Below, piece after piece: positions 35,631 through 43,968 of a stretch of DNA of 64,000 nt. Made by a program: the position numbers and the translations under genes. A model generated the notes under the pieces. It was not told where the DNA came from and searched no databases. It saw only the letters and a program-made list of their open reading frames with translations. This stretch comes from Acetobacter aceti (GTDB lineage Bacteria; Pseudomonadota; Alphaproteobacteria; Acetobacterales; Acetobacteraceae): NCBI RefSeq assembly GCF_002005445.1, contig NZ_CP014692.1, positions 3,430,001 through 3,494,000 of the forward strand, in the 5' to 3' direction. Within the stretch, counting starts at the first letter, position 1, and the number at the start of each line of letters is the position of its first letter.

Positions 35631-35802
35631 GGGCCAGATTCGAAAGCTTCATGTCAACCGCTTTTGCGGGACACAACAAAAGGAATCGAACTCACATCGA
35701 GATATCTTATCTTTATAAAAGGATTATTTTAATTCAATTTCATTATTTTATTTTTTTCTCTGAATGATTCGGACATTCTCATCTCGATTGACCGCTATTA
35801 TA

Positions 35803-35861
35803 TGCACGAGAAATGAGCACAAACCAGAACGAAAACAGCCAAAATGCTCATTTTATGTGCA
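35803..35861. promoter_or_regulatory. Inverted pair of 17-bp motifs
   Basis: TGCACGAGAAATGAGCA at 35803-35819 and TGCTCATTTTATGTGCA at 35845-35861 are inverted copies matching at 14 of 17 positions (consensus TGCAC, three variable, AAATGAGCA), with 25 bp between them. It is a probable operator pair in the MFS/oprB divergent promoter. Confidence 0.5.
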
Positions 35862-36119
35862 CATTCGAAACGAAAATAATATAATATTTATATTGATGAT
35901 TTTTCTGTTGAAATTTCTTCTAATTACGGACCTATAATAAATCATCGAGGCACGCACCAACCTGATGGGCGCTCATTGCGGAGTTGCAATTAAACTATGC
36001 CAGAGATGGACAAGAGGCAGAAAAAGGGAAAACGATTTCCCTCTCCTGCATGTACCCCCCCTCGCTTTGATCACGACGCCTGAACGCTGTGTTTCTCGTT
36101 CTATTTTCGTAGGTTTTTC

Positions 36120-36135
36120 ATTTCAATATCGAAAT
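36120..36135. promoter_or_regulatory. Near-palindromic motif ATTTCAATATCGAAAT
   Basis: A second copy of the 35615 motif, 14 of 16 identical, within perfect arms CATTTC (36119-36124) and GAAATG (36131-36136), about 55 bp before the oprB start. Confidence 0.45.
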
Positions 36136-36189
36136 GATACCGCAGTATCGCTATCCGTCCCAACATCCTCGCGTGGAGCTTTTCCCTAC

Positions 36190-37776
36190 ATGCAGCATCG
36201 CTTCACAGCTCATGGAGCTTCCTGTTTCGTCCTCGCCGTCTGTAGTCTCCTGTGTGTTCCTGAAGGTCATGCCGCCGTGGCGCATGAGCCGGTGACGTCA
36301 AATCGGCAGAAAGCCATTGCCGGCACGTCGGTTTCGATACTGCCGGTACAGACAGGCACATCAGTTGCTGCCGACAACGAACAACGGCGTCACGATGAAC
36401 TGACGGTTCATGGTAAGGCGCGGATCATGGATGATAGTGACTCCATGTCTGCGCCTAATAACATCAGCACCAAGATCATGCCGGCAGTTCCGGTGGCCGT
36501 GGAGGAGAACAAGCCCCAAAAAGGGTTTTTCCATGATGTTCTCTCGCCCCTGAAAGAGCACGGAATCACGTTCCATGCGCTGCTTCTGGACAATTTTGTC
36601 AGTAATGTTGTCGGTGGCGTAAAGCCCGGCACACGTCTGCAGAATTCGTTGGGCGTCATTGAGACCCAGATCAATCTCGAAAAACTTCTCGGCTGGAAGG
36701 GCGCACAGATCAATTTCGGAGAGGATATCTTCTTCCTGCGCAATAACGACCGTAAATGGTCGCAACAGGTTGGAGACAGCATCATCGGGTACCAGCCTCC
36801 TCATCTGTTCCGGGGCAACTATCTGAGCGAACTGACGCTCGATCAGAAACTTTTCAATAACAAGCTCGAAATAGAGGGCGGTCGCGCCAACATATCACGT
36901 TACTTTCTAGTCCCGAACTGCAACCAGATCCTGACCTGCTTCAAGGATGTGTGGTCTCAGGACGCCGGTATCAGTACTTTTGTCTATGCCACATGGTCCG
37001 GACACGTCGTGTACCATTTCACACCGTCATGGTATTTTCAGGCGGCAGCAACCGAGGTGAACAACACCGTCTATTACACCAACGGGTGGGAATGGAACAC
37101 GAAGAACGCCAGCGGAGCTACCGGTGTGGGTGAGGTGGGCTACAATCGGGGCTTCGACAAGACGGCTTATCCGTCGATGTTCGAATTCCTCGGGTTCTAC
37201 AATTCATCTACCGTCACAGATCCGATCAGAACCGTGGCTGGCACATCCAAACTGTACGACAAAAACTCACCCGTCCAGACGCATACGGGAATGTCGGGCA
37301 TCTTCTTCAGTGGCCAGCAATATGTCTGGCGCAAGGACCACGGCACCTCACGCAATCCGCATGGAATGGCTCTTGCTGTGTATGGTGGCGCCGGTTCCGG
37401 TTTCCAGACCTATGCGCCCGTGCAAGCCGAAGCCTATCTGGGAGCTTTCGTGCAGGCTCCATTCGCCTCGCACCCGCTGGACAGCTACGGCATCCAGTTG
37501 CACTGGACCAAGCTCGGCTCCCGTGAGGAACAGTTTCTGGCGGAAGCCAACAAGCTGAGCGGAGGAGACGGCCGGCGTCCCAACGCGGCCCATCTCGTGG
37601 TTGATGTTCATGCACACACCTTCCTGTTTCCCAATGTGGCGCTTGAACCCAGCCTCCAGTATGTGATCAATCCGAACACATATTACGCTCCGATGACCCG
37701 CCAGCATCCGCATGATGCTCTTGAGGTTGGCGCCACGTTGTTCGTCTATCTCGACAAGATGCTGGCATTCCCATGA
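36190..37776 (+). CDS. oprB: Carbohydrate porin, OprB family
   Basis: A 528-residue outer-membrane porin. A signal peptide (MQHRFTAHGASCFVLAVCSL, cleavage near GHAAVA) is followed by a polar stretch of about 100 residues and then the OprB barrel: GITFHALLLDNFVSN, INLEKLLGWKGAQINFGE, FRGNYLSELTLDQKLFNNKLEIEGGRAN (read in parts) and the C-terminal TLFVYLDKMLAF. I chose the ATG at 36190, which starts the signal peptide, with GTGGAG upstream; the frame is open from 35965 but lacks a signal there. It heads an operon with the reductase and aldolase. Confidence 0.85.
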   Translation: MQHRFTAHGASCFVLAVCSLLCVPEGHAAVAHEPVTSNRQKAIAGTSVSILPVQTGTSVAADNEQRRHDELTVHGKARIMDDSDSMSAPNNISTKIMPAVPVAVEENKPQKGFFHDVLSPLKEHGITFHALLLDNFVSNVVGGVKPGTRLQNSLGVIETQINLEKLLGWKGAQINFGEDIFFLRNNDRKWSQQVGDSIIGYQPPHLFRGNYLSELTLDQKLFNNKLEIEGGRANISRYFLVPNCNQILTCFKDVWSQDAGISTFVYATWSGHVVYHFTPSWYFQAAATEVNNTVYYTNGWEWNTKNASGATGVGEVGYNRGFDKTAYPSMFEFLGFYNSSTVTDPIRTVAGTSKLYDKNSPVQTHTGMSGIFFSGQQYVWRKDHGTSRNPHGMALAVYGGAGSGFQTYAPVQAEAYLGAFVQAPFASHPLDSYGIQLHWTKLGSREEQFLAEANKLSGGDGRRPNAAHLVVDVHAHTFLFPNVALEPSLQYVINPNTYYAPMTRQHPHDALEVGATLFVYLDKMLAFP

Positions 37777-37810
37777 GAGATGGTGGAGTGACTGGTATGG
37801 AAATATTGAG

Positions 37811-37833
37811 ATTTCGACAGATATTGTCGAAAT
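37811..37833 (+). promoter_or_regulatory. Perfect inverted repeat at the start of the reductase gene
   Basis: ATTTCGACA (37811-37819) and TGTCGAAAT (37825-37833) are perfect 9-bp arms with a 5-nt spacer. The right arm runs into the ATG at 37832, so an RNA hairpin could hide that start; as DNA it resembles the ATTTCGA/TCGAAAT palindromes upstream of oprB. Confidence 0.5.
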
Positions 37834-38860
37834 GGATGATAACCGGATGAAGCGTGAACCGCGCATCTGCATCGCGGGGATGGGGGCGATCGGGAGCCTG
37901 CTTGCAGCCTCCCTGTCCTCACGGCCGGTAAACCTGTCTCTGGTTGCGCGCGGAGAGACACTCCGCACGCTTCAGCAGAACGGGCTGACGTGCCGAAAAG
38001 ACGGCCAGGTAACGACGTTCCGTGTTTCGGCGGATATCCGTGCACCAGACGAGATTCAGGACGTCATTCTTCTTGCCGGGAAGGCTCATCATCTGCCGGA
38101 TCTTGTCCAGACGATCCGGCATGCTGTGGGGCCAGAAACATGCGTGGTACCCGTGGTCAACGGCGTACCGTGGTGGTTACTGCCACAGCTCGGAATCGGA
38201 CCTGAAGCCGTCGCGCGTGTCAACGGCATCCTTGACCCCGAAAACAGACTGTCCGCTCTGCCTCCGACCTGCATCGTCGGATGTGTGGCCTATGCTTTTG
38301 CAAGAGTGGAAAAGCCCGGCGAAGTGTCTGTCGAGGGCCCTTCGCGCTTCGTGATCGGAGATGCTGTCGGGGGAAGCAACACTCAGGCCAGAACCGTCAT
38401 GGGCTGGCTGGGTGAAAAAGACACGCTGTTTCAGATTTCTACAGATATGAAAACAGAGATCTGGAACAAGCTGTCTCTCAATGTCGCCACCAACTTCCTG
38501 TCGGTCCTCTGCGAAACCACTCTTGAGGGGCTGGTGACAGATGCAGCGATCAGACCACTGGTGAGCCGGTGCCTGTCGGAAATTCTGATGCTGGGACAGG
38601 CCTGTTCCATCGAAAGGCTTTTTCCGGTCCCGAAAGGCATGGAGATCATCAGTGCAGGCGGGACTCACGCCACCTCCATGCTACAGGACTTTCACGCAGG
38701 ACGTCCACTGGAACTGGCAGCGCTTGGTGATGTCATCATCGCGCTGGGCCGACACAAGAGTGTGCCCCTGACCACCACCGAAACCCTTCTGGGTTTGACG
38801 CGGTATGCCTCGACCAGACGCAACACGACACATACGAAAGGAACACTCCATGTCCATTGA
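37832..38860 (+). CDS. 2-dehydropantoate 2-reductase family protein
   Basis: A 342-residue NAD(P)-binding reductase of the PanE/ApbA fold. The dinucleotide motif CIAGMGAIGSLLAASL is at the N-terminus, with VPVVNGVPWW and the C-terminal helical domain EIWNKLSLNVATNFLSVLCE. In catabolic neighbourhoods such PanE paralogues often act on other 2-keto acids or 3-ketoacyl compounds rather than on ketopantoate, and pantothenate genes are absent here. The start is uncertain: ATG 37832 or ATG 37847. Its 3' end overlaps the aldolase start by 11 nt. Confidence 0.8.
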   Translation: MDDNRMKREPRICIAGMGAIGSLLAASLSSRPVNLSLVARGETLRTLQQNGLTCRKDGQVTTFRVSADIRAPDEIQDVILLAGKAHHLPDLVQTIRHAVGPETCVVPVVNGVPWWLLPQLGIGPEAVARVNGILDPENRLSALPPTCIVGCVAYAFARVEKPGEVSVEGPSRFVIGDAVGGSNTQARTVMGWLGEKDTLFQISTDMKTEIWNKLSLNVATNFLSVLCETTLEGLVTDAAIRPLVSRCLSEILMLGQACSIERLFPVPKGMEIISAGGTHATSMLQDFHAGRPLELAALGDVIIALGRHKSVPLTTTETLLGLTRYASTRRNTTHTKGTLHVH

Positions 38861-39614
38861 TCAGCAGCATGCAGAGAAACGCCTGCGTATCCAGCTTGCA
38901 GAGTGTTATCATCTGATCGATTATTACGGCTGGACGGAAATGATCTTCAATCATATTTCCGTACGACTGCCCGGCGAGCCACGGCGTTATCTGGTGAACG
39001 CATTTGGACTGAATTACGATGAAGTGACACCGGACAACCTGCTGGTTGTGGATGCGGACGGTCAGTTACTGAGTAACGCCGAGGATAAGCCCAATCCGGC
39101 CGGCTTCGCCCTGCATGGTTCAATTCACGGCGCGCGGGATGACATCCACTGCATCATTCACACCCACACGAATGCCGTCTGTGCTGTCGCGATGAAAAAA
39201 GATGGTTTCAGCTACGACAATTTCTATGGGGCGCAGCTTTTCGGCCGGGTCGGATATCATGATTTCGAAGGCATCACGCTCTATGATGACGAGCGGCCAC
39301 GCATGCTCGACAGCCTTGGACAGAAACATGTTCTCGTCCTCCGGAACCACGGTATTGCCGTTGGAGAAAGCGATATAGCCCGTACCTTCTTTCTGCTCTG
39401 GGTTGTGCAGCGCGCTGCCGAGATCCAGTGCCAGACGGGGATGATACCGGGAGCTGACATCGTGTTGCCGGACACGATCCGGCAGCGCTGCTCGGAAGAT
39501 GCGCAATCCGTGATGACCCATTCCAGTGCGGCCCAGAAGATGTTTGATGCGGCGGTCCGGAAGCTGCGCAAGGAACGCGGTCCCTTGTGGAAAGGTGATG
39601 AGGGCTGCGTGTAA
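38850..39614 (+). CDS. Class II aldolase/adducin family protein
   Basis: A 254-residue metal-dependent enzyme. YYGWTEMIFNHISVRLPG, the zinc-ligand motif CIIHTHTNAVCAVAM and LRNHGIAVGESD (third His) are typical of class II aldolase/adducin-domain proteins, which cleave or decarboxylate phosphorylated or hydroxylated acids. The ATG at 38850 has AAAGGA upstream and overlaps the preceding gene. It is the third gene of the oprB operon and is followed by a strong terminator. The substrate is unknown. Confidence 0.85.
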   Translation: MSIDQQHAEKRLRIQLAECYHLIDYYGWTEMIFNHISVRLPGEPRRYLVNAFGLNYDEVTPDNLLVVDADGQLLSNAEDKPNPAGFALHGSIHGARDDIHCIIHTHTNAVCAVAMKKDGFSYDNFYGAQLFGRVGYHDFEGITLYDDERPRMLDSLGQKHVLVLRNHGIAVGESDIARTFFLLWVVQRAAEIQCQTGMIPGADIVLPDTIRQRCSEDAQSVMTHSSAAQKMFDAAVRKLRKERGPLWKGDEGCV

Positions 39615-40014
39615 CCGGCTCCCCCGCCATCGGACCAACCGGCGGTTCTCTTGCGGAAAGAGGGGCGAGTCTGTGAGAAAGCGCGTTCCTCACCAAACGG
39701 ACATACCCTACCCGATCATAAGGCTGAGACCGCAGATGCAGTCTCAGCCTGTTTTATGTCAGCAGAGCAGAGCGCTCAGGCCGGACTGTTTCACACATTT
39801 TCTGGCGTGATGAAGGTCAAATGACGTCGGCTCACAGGCGGGGCAGATCAGTCATTCCCCTGCCCCGCCATCGCTGGCTCACCAAACGGGAAATGCGGCG
39901 CATCAGGAAAACATATCCGGGGACGTTCATCCCTCAGGATCTTCCGCCGTCTCGCTGTGGAGGGCATGCAACCCGGAACAATCGGAAAAAGGCGCTCAGA
40001 ACCGCTTGCCGCGA
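39615..40014. other. Intergenic region with terminator
   Basis: 400 bp between the aldolase and MarR genes. It contains the terminator at 39721-39755; I see no further gene. Confidence 0.5.
39721..39755 (+). terminator. Rho-independent terminator of the oprB operon
   Basis: AGGCTGAGAC (39721-39730) and GTCTCAGCCT (39741-39750), a perfect 10-bp stem with a 10-nt loop, followed by GTTTT. Confidence 0.8.
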
Positions 40015-40491
40015 TCAGTAAAGATTATGATAGATCTTGCGTGACGCTACCAGAAGATTCTGTATTTCAGTATCTTCGAAGTCATGGAATGCCCGCTCGA
40101 AGATGAGAGAGGCAATAGACCTTACGTCTGCAAAGATCTGACGCCCTTTGTCGGTCAGTTGAACCTCGGTCACGCGGCCATCACTTTCGGAGACGGCCGT
40201 GCTGATCAGGTCTTCACTCTCCATGCGATAGATCAGTTTGGTCATGGTGGAAATGCGAATGACCGCAAGATCCGCGATGTGGCTTATCGGGGCGCGGTCG
40301 TGCTCATGCAGAATCGCCAGGACACGCCAGCGTGAAACATCCATCCCGACACGCTTGAGGTGTCCATCCATGCGCATCTGGTACAGGCCAACCAGCCGGG
40401 CAAGATGAAAAAAGGGAGAGGCTTCCGCTGAAAAGAGGGGATCGCGTGGGTCTGCGCTGCGCCATACCTTGCTGCTTCGTCTTCTGACCAC
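40015..40491 (-). CDS. MarR family regulator (IacR-like)
   Basis: A 158-residue winged-helix regulator. The recognition part APISHIADLAVIRISTMTKLIYRMESEDLI is a MarR HTH and VSESDGRVTEVQLTDKGRQI is the beta-wing. MarR regulators (IacR/IadR) control indole-3-acetate catabolic clusters, and this gene lies 600 bp downstream of an iac-like gene set on the same strand, so it is the best candidate for its regulator. It starts with GTG at 40491; GAGGGC lies upstream. Family membership is firm, the IacR role is inference from context. Confidence 0.8.
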   Translation of the reverse strand: MVRRRSSKVWRSADPRDPLFSAEASPFFHLARLVGLYQMRMDGHLKRVGMDVSRWRVLAILHEHDRAPISHIADLAVIRISTMTKLIYRMESEDLISTAVSESDGRVTEVQLTDKGRQIFADVRSIASLIFERAFHDFEDTEIQNLLVASRKIYHNLY

Positions 40492-41110
40492 GGGCTGCCC
40501 TCTTCTGGATCGCTCAACCCCCTAGCTTGTTTGAAGGGGACTGTGAAGCATCTTTATGTGAAGCGTATCCGGGGCCACACGGCTGGAGCAGACGGAATAT
40601 CCTCCCGCCGGACAGAGTGGGAACGTCCTGTTTTCCAGCTCTTTTCCTGCTGGAAAAGGCATCTGCTTTTTCGTTTGCTACCCTGTTCGGTGGTGATTGG
40701 CTGCTGTCCGTCCGCCAGACATCTGCCCGACGACCTGTTTTTTCTGAGCAGAAGGAAGGCGCAATATCCTTTGGGAGGGCAGGACTGTAAGCAGGGACTG
40801 CGCCCCAAACCCGGCGGTGTGGGGGCGTTCGGCCTGCATCCTGTCGTTCCTGAAGATGAAATCGGCCAGCCTGTGATAGCGGAGGCCATGGAGATGATGT
40901 TGGTCTGCTGCGAGAATAGGCAACACAGCCCGTTTGTCACTTCGTTCATCGGAACGACCAGCGTACGCGCCGTCTTGCTGATCAGATCGCTCGTAACCAG
41001 CTTCGGGCGGGTGGCATTTCCGGGTCGGCAACCCGTCTCTGACCCTGCTGCTTTTGGTCTCTCCCTGCCCCGATCACGGACTCGGGCATCGGAACAGGGA
41101 GAGGCGTTTG
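40492..41110. other. Gap between MarR and the NTF2-like gene
   Basis: About 620 bp. Both strands carry medium-length frames, but none has a ribosome site, a recognisable domain or consistent protein-like composition. A hairpin lies at 41061-41101. It could be decayed coding DNA, which I cannot identify. Confidence 0.4.
41061..41101 (-). terminator. Hairpin downstream of the iac-like operon
   Basis: CTCCCTG and CCGAT (within 41061-41074) pair with ATCGG and CAGGGAG (within 41088-41101), with one 2-nt internal loop. No T tract follows on the minus strand. It is the first hairpin after the last gene of the operon. Confidence 0.4.
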
Positions 41111-41506
41111 TCAGGGCAGGAAGGTTTCCTGCAGGTAGTTCCAGAGCAGTTTCTCACCCGTGCTGTCGGGGACGAGCAGAACGCCGGACCAGCGTTCCGT
41201 GCGGGTGTCGCCCTGTGTCTGCTCCTCGCGGTAGGTGACAAGCAGGCTGTTTCCAACGCTGGCCTGAATGTTCACGTCGTGGATCTTCATCACGAGACCG
41301 GGGCGTGAGCCGTACAGTGACGGAAGCACACCCGCGAAAGCATCGCGTCCGATAGGACGACCTGCGGCCCCCACCATGCGGAAATCAGGGGTGAAATGTT
41401 CAAGAAGCGCCTGCGGATCGCTGGTTCCTTCGCCGCAGAACCAGTTCTGAAGAAGCACATGCAGTTCAACGATTTCGGCCGAAGCCGCAGATTTCGGATC
41501 GGTCAT
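41111..41506 (-). CDS. NTF2-fold (SnoaL/DUF4440-like) protein
   Basis: A 131-residue single-domain protein with the cone-shaped NTF2 pattern: LHVLLQNWFCGEGTSDPQAL, LLEHFTPDFRMVGAAGRPIG, then the paired strands GNSLLVTYREEQTQGDTRTERWSGVLLV (read in parts) and WNYLQETFLP. Such proteins are small isomerases, hydratases or binding partners. The ATG at 41506 has AAAGGAAC upstream. It is the last gene of the iac-like operon and does not resemble the longer NTF2 protein next to it closely enough to be a recent duplicate. The role is unknown. Confidence 0.75.
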   Translation of the reverse strand: MTDPKSAASAEIVELHVLLQNWFCGEGTSDPQALLEHFTPDFRMVGAAGRPIGRDAFAGVLPSLYGSRPGLVMKIHDVNIQASVGNSLLVTYREEQTQGDTRTERWSGVLLVPDSTGEKLLWNYLQETFLP

Positions 41507-41534
41507 GAGAATGTTCCTTTGTTCAGGAGGACGA

Positions 41535-42137
41535 TCAGGGGTTCATCAGGACCGAATGCGTCGGAACGCTTTCGGCCCAACCGGAAGTCAGCGGCGCGAT
41601 GAAGACGTTTTCCGTGCGTGTCCGTGCGATTTTCCAGACACCGTCTTCCTTGCGGAAAAGATTGTTGAGCCGACTGGACCGCAGCAGGGAACGACCATCG
41701 CTGAAGATCCACGGCTGGCAATGCACCCACTGTCCATCAGCCGTGTCTCCATGGACGTGGATCTGCTCGGAGGTGAGGTAATGCACATTGAGCAGAAGCG
41801 CCGGGTCCCGCTTCTCTCCCCAGAAAGCCTCGAAATGACGACGGATGGCGGCTTTGCCAACGCATTGTCCGAACTGGCCGGTGTAGTATTCTCCCACACC
41901 CTCCCAGATCGCGTCTTCCGTATAGAGATCCATGATCAGATCGATCCGCCGAGCATCATCCACATTCCCGATTTCCGGGCATGGTGTGTCGCACAGGAAC
42001 ATGTAGCGGGCCTGAATACGGCGCACGGCCGCTTCTCCCTCCAGATCCTCGATGCGTCGTTCAAGAGAAGCGACCAGATCCACCAGTGATGCGTTATTAA
42101 CCATTTCGATCTCCGTCGTATCCGGGGCGTCAGACAT
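41535..42137 (-). CDS. iacI: SnoaL-like NTF2-fold protein (IacI-like)
   Basis: A 200-residue protein. A short coiled start (LVDLVASLERRIEDLEGEAA) leads into a SnoaL_4-type domain: VRRIQARYMFLCDTPCPEIG, IDLIMDLYTEDAIWEGVGEY, AAIRRHFEAFWG and a final strand VWKIARTRTENVFIAPL. SnoaL-like IacI proteins accompany the indole-3-acetate monooxygenase genes in known iac clusters; the assignment rests on fold plus context. The ATG at 42137 overlaps the amidase stop by 8 nt. I ignored an upstream in-frame extension to 42251, which lies inside the amidase gene. Confidence 0.7.
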   Translation of the reverse strand: MSDAPDTTEIEMVNNASLVDLVASLERRIEDLEGEAAVRRIQARYMFLCDTPCPEIGNVDDARRIDLIMDLYTEDAIWEGVGEYYTGQFGQCVGKAAIRRHFEAFWGEKRDPALLLNVHYLTSEQIHVHGDTADGQWVHCQPWIFSDGRSLLRSSRLNNLFRKEDGVWKIARTRTENVFIAPLTSGWAESVPTHSVLMNP

Positions 42138-43365
42138 GCACTGACGGGACAGGGCGTGAGGGCAGCACCGTTTCGGCCCAGGCGGCCTGATCAAGCAGGG
42201 TCTCGTCCTCTCCGAACGGCGCGAGGAGCTGCACGCCCACCGGCAGCCCATGCAGACCTGTCAGGCCCGGCAGCGTGACAGTCGGTAGTCGTAACAGCGT
42301 CCACAGACGGCTGAAGAGCGGGCTTCCTGTGCCTTCGGACAGGAGGGGAGCCACATCGGGAGCGGCGGCGGCGAGAACAGCCGTCCCGGACGGCACAAGA
42401 GCAGCAAAGCGGGACCGCAGTTCTTCCGCACGTGCCAGCGCATCCCGATAGGTGGCATAGTCGATGCGCTGCCCGGCTTCCAGAAGTCCGGTGATCTGAT
42501 CGCTGAGTTGCACACGCCGCTGAGTAAATTCCCACGCGAGAGCCTGCGAGGCTTCATAGCTCATGATCGTGATATGCAGGCTGGCGGCATCCGAAAAGTC
42601 GGACAGATCAAGCTCCACAACGTCCACATGCGCACCGAACAGGCGAGCAGCTTCTTCCACGGCATGACGCGTGCCTTCTCCGGCTTCGTCCCAGTGCGGG
42701 GTGCGGCACAGAGCGATGCGTGTCGGAGCCGTAGGAGAGAGGTGGCTCGTGGTGGCGACTGGCCCCTTAAGGACGGCGTCAGCTCGAGCCGCAGTTGCGA
42801 CGTCACGGGTGATGGTGCCCAGCGTGTCAAACGAGGGCGCCAGGCTCTTGATTCCTGCCGCAGCGTAACGTCCGTAGCTCGGCTTGAAGCCGACCGTGCC
42901 GCAATAGGATGCGGGGCGTGTCAGGGAAGCCGCCGTCTGGGAAGCGAGACCGATATCGATCATGCCTGCCGCGACTGCTGCCGCTGACCCACTGGAAGAG
43001 CCGCCCGGTGTGCGGGTGACATCATGCGGGTTGACGGTTGGACCGGGCCGGAAGAAGGCGAATTCGGTCGTGACTGTCTTGCCCACGCAGACCGCACCGG
43101 CATTGCGGAGCTGGGTCACACAAGCAGCATCGCCCCGACTGTGGTTTCCCGTATAGATCGGGGAACCATGCTCTGTGGTGTATCCCACCGTATCGATGAT
43201 GTCCTTCACCCCGACACTCAGTCCGTTCAGCGGTCCTGCGGGTGCCTGCTCGGCCTCCATCCGGATACGCACCGGGTCATAAGTCGTAAAAGCCCTGACC
43301 GTGCCTTCACAGGTTTCAATGCGCTTCAGGAGAGCAGTCGCGGTATCCATCGGGGAGTTGGTCAT
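42130..43365 (-). CDS. iacH: Amidase (IacH-like)
   Basis: A 411-residue amidase-signature enzyme with a Ser-cisSer-Lys triad: Lys54 in VGVKDIID, the cis-Ser in TPGGSSSGSAAAVAAG and the nucleophile Ser147 in ASQTAASLTRPASYCG. The usual TGGS before the nucleophile is TAAS here. IacH is the amidase of the iac cluster, possibly acting on amide conjugates of indole-3-acetate, but it is dispensable in the core pathway. It starts at the ATG at 43365 with GAGGTGAC upstream. The downstream IacI-like gene overlaps its stop. Confidence 0.78.
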   Translation of the reverse strand: MTNSPMDTATALLKRIETCEGTVRAFTTYDPVRIRMEAEQAPAGPLNGLSVGVKDIIDTVGYTTEHGSPIYTGNHSRGDAACVTQLRNAGAVCVGKTVTTEFAFFRPGPTVNPHDVTRTPGGSSSGSAAAVAAGMIDIGLASQTAASLTRPASYCGTVGFKPSYGRYAAAGIKSLAPSFDTLGTITRDVATAARADAVLKGPVATTSHLSPTAPTRIALCRTPHWDEAGEGTRHAVEEAARLFGAHVDVVELDLSDFSDAASLHITIMSYEASQALAWEFTQRRVQLSDQITGLLEAGQRIDYATYRDALARAEELRSRFAALVPSGTAVLAAAAPDVAPLLSEGTGSPLFSRLWTLLRLPTVTLPGLTGLHGLPVGVQLLAPFGEDETLLDQAAWAETVLPSRPVPSVHV

Positions 43366-43393
43366 GTGTCACCTCATGAGTATCGGAAGATGG

Positions 43394-43876
43394 TCAGGCC
43401 GCGAGATCGAAGGCGCCCTTGAAATACAGCAGCGGGAGCGTGGACTCTTCGGTGTGCATGGTGACGCTCACGGGGCGGGCGAGAAAGATCTCGTGGGTGC
43501 CGCCACGCAGGGTTTCCACGACTTCGACCCCGATCTGGACAAGCGCATCACGCACAAAGAACAGGCCGTCCTCATGCCATTCGCATTTTTCCTCGAAAGA
43601 TTTTCCATCCGCCTTGCCCGCGAAATGAAAGGCGAGATCCTGCTGCGTGCTGTTGAGAATGCTCAGGCCAAAACGGCCGGTTTCCTCAATGGCGCTACAG
43701 GTGGCGCTTTTGTTGTGCAGGCACACCAGAAGCGTGAGAGGATCGAGAGACACCGAACTCAGGGCGCTGATCGTGGCGCCGCGGTCACCGTCCGTACCAC
43801 GCGCCGTCACGACGGCAACACCGGTCGCGAAATGGGACATGGCGCGACGGAAAATATCAGGGGTGACGGTGGTCAT
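43394..43876 (-). CDS. iacG: NAD(P)H:flavin reductase (IacG-like)
   Basis: A 160-residue split-barrel flavin reductase: FRRAMSHFATGVAVVTARG, GATISALSSVSLDPLTLLVCLHNKS (read in parts) and RFGLSILNSTQQDLAFHFAG are the family signature (HpaC/HsaB type). It would supply reduced FMN or FAD to the acyl-CoA-dehydrogenase-like monooxygenase IacA. It has GGAGAG before the ATG at 43876. It lies between the reductase and amidase genes, in the same order as iacFG in the known cluster. Confidence 0.82.
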   Translation of the reverse strand: MTTVTPDIFRRAMSHFATGVAVVTARGTDGDRGATISALSSVSLDPLTLLVCLHNKSATCSAIEETGRFGLSILNSTQQDLAFHFAGKADGKSFEEKCEWHEDGLFFVRDALVQIGVEVVETLRGGTHEIFLARPVSVTMHTEESTLPLLYFKGAFDLAA

Positions 43877-43968
43877 TGGTCTCTCCAGGCCATGCAGGCG
43901 CTTGCCCGCGTCATCTTTACGCCGCCATCGGCACGATGACGGCTGCGTTGCACGGTGGGTTGGCGATG

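Larger units (their letters stand above)
35234..36189. other. Long AT-rich divergent regulatory region
   Basis: A 956-bp region between the MFS gene and oprB. The part from 35560 to 35960 is strongly AT-rich. It holds the motif pair at 35615/36120 and the inverted pair at 35803/35845 described separately. No coding region is convincing; frames here lack ribosome sites or homologous features. Confidence 0.55.

Noticed and set aside
40531..41238. 235-codon plus-strand frame and its antisense partners between MarR and the NTF2-like gene
   Set aside because: No family, no ribosome site, and it runs into the antisense of a real gene; I cannot exclude decayed coding DNA.
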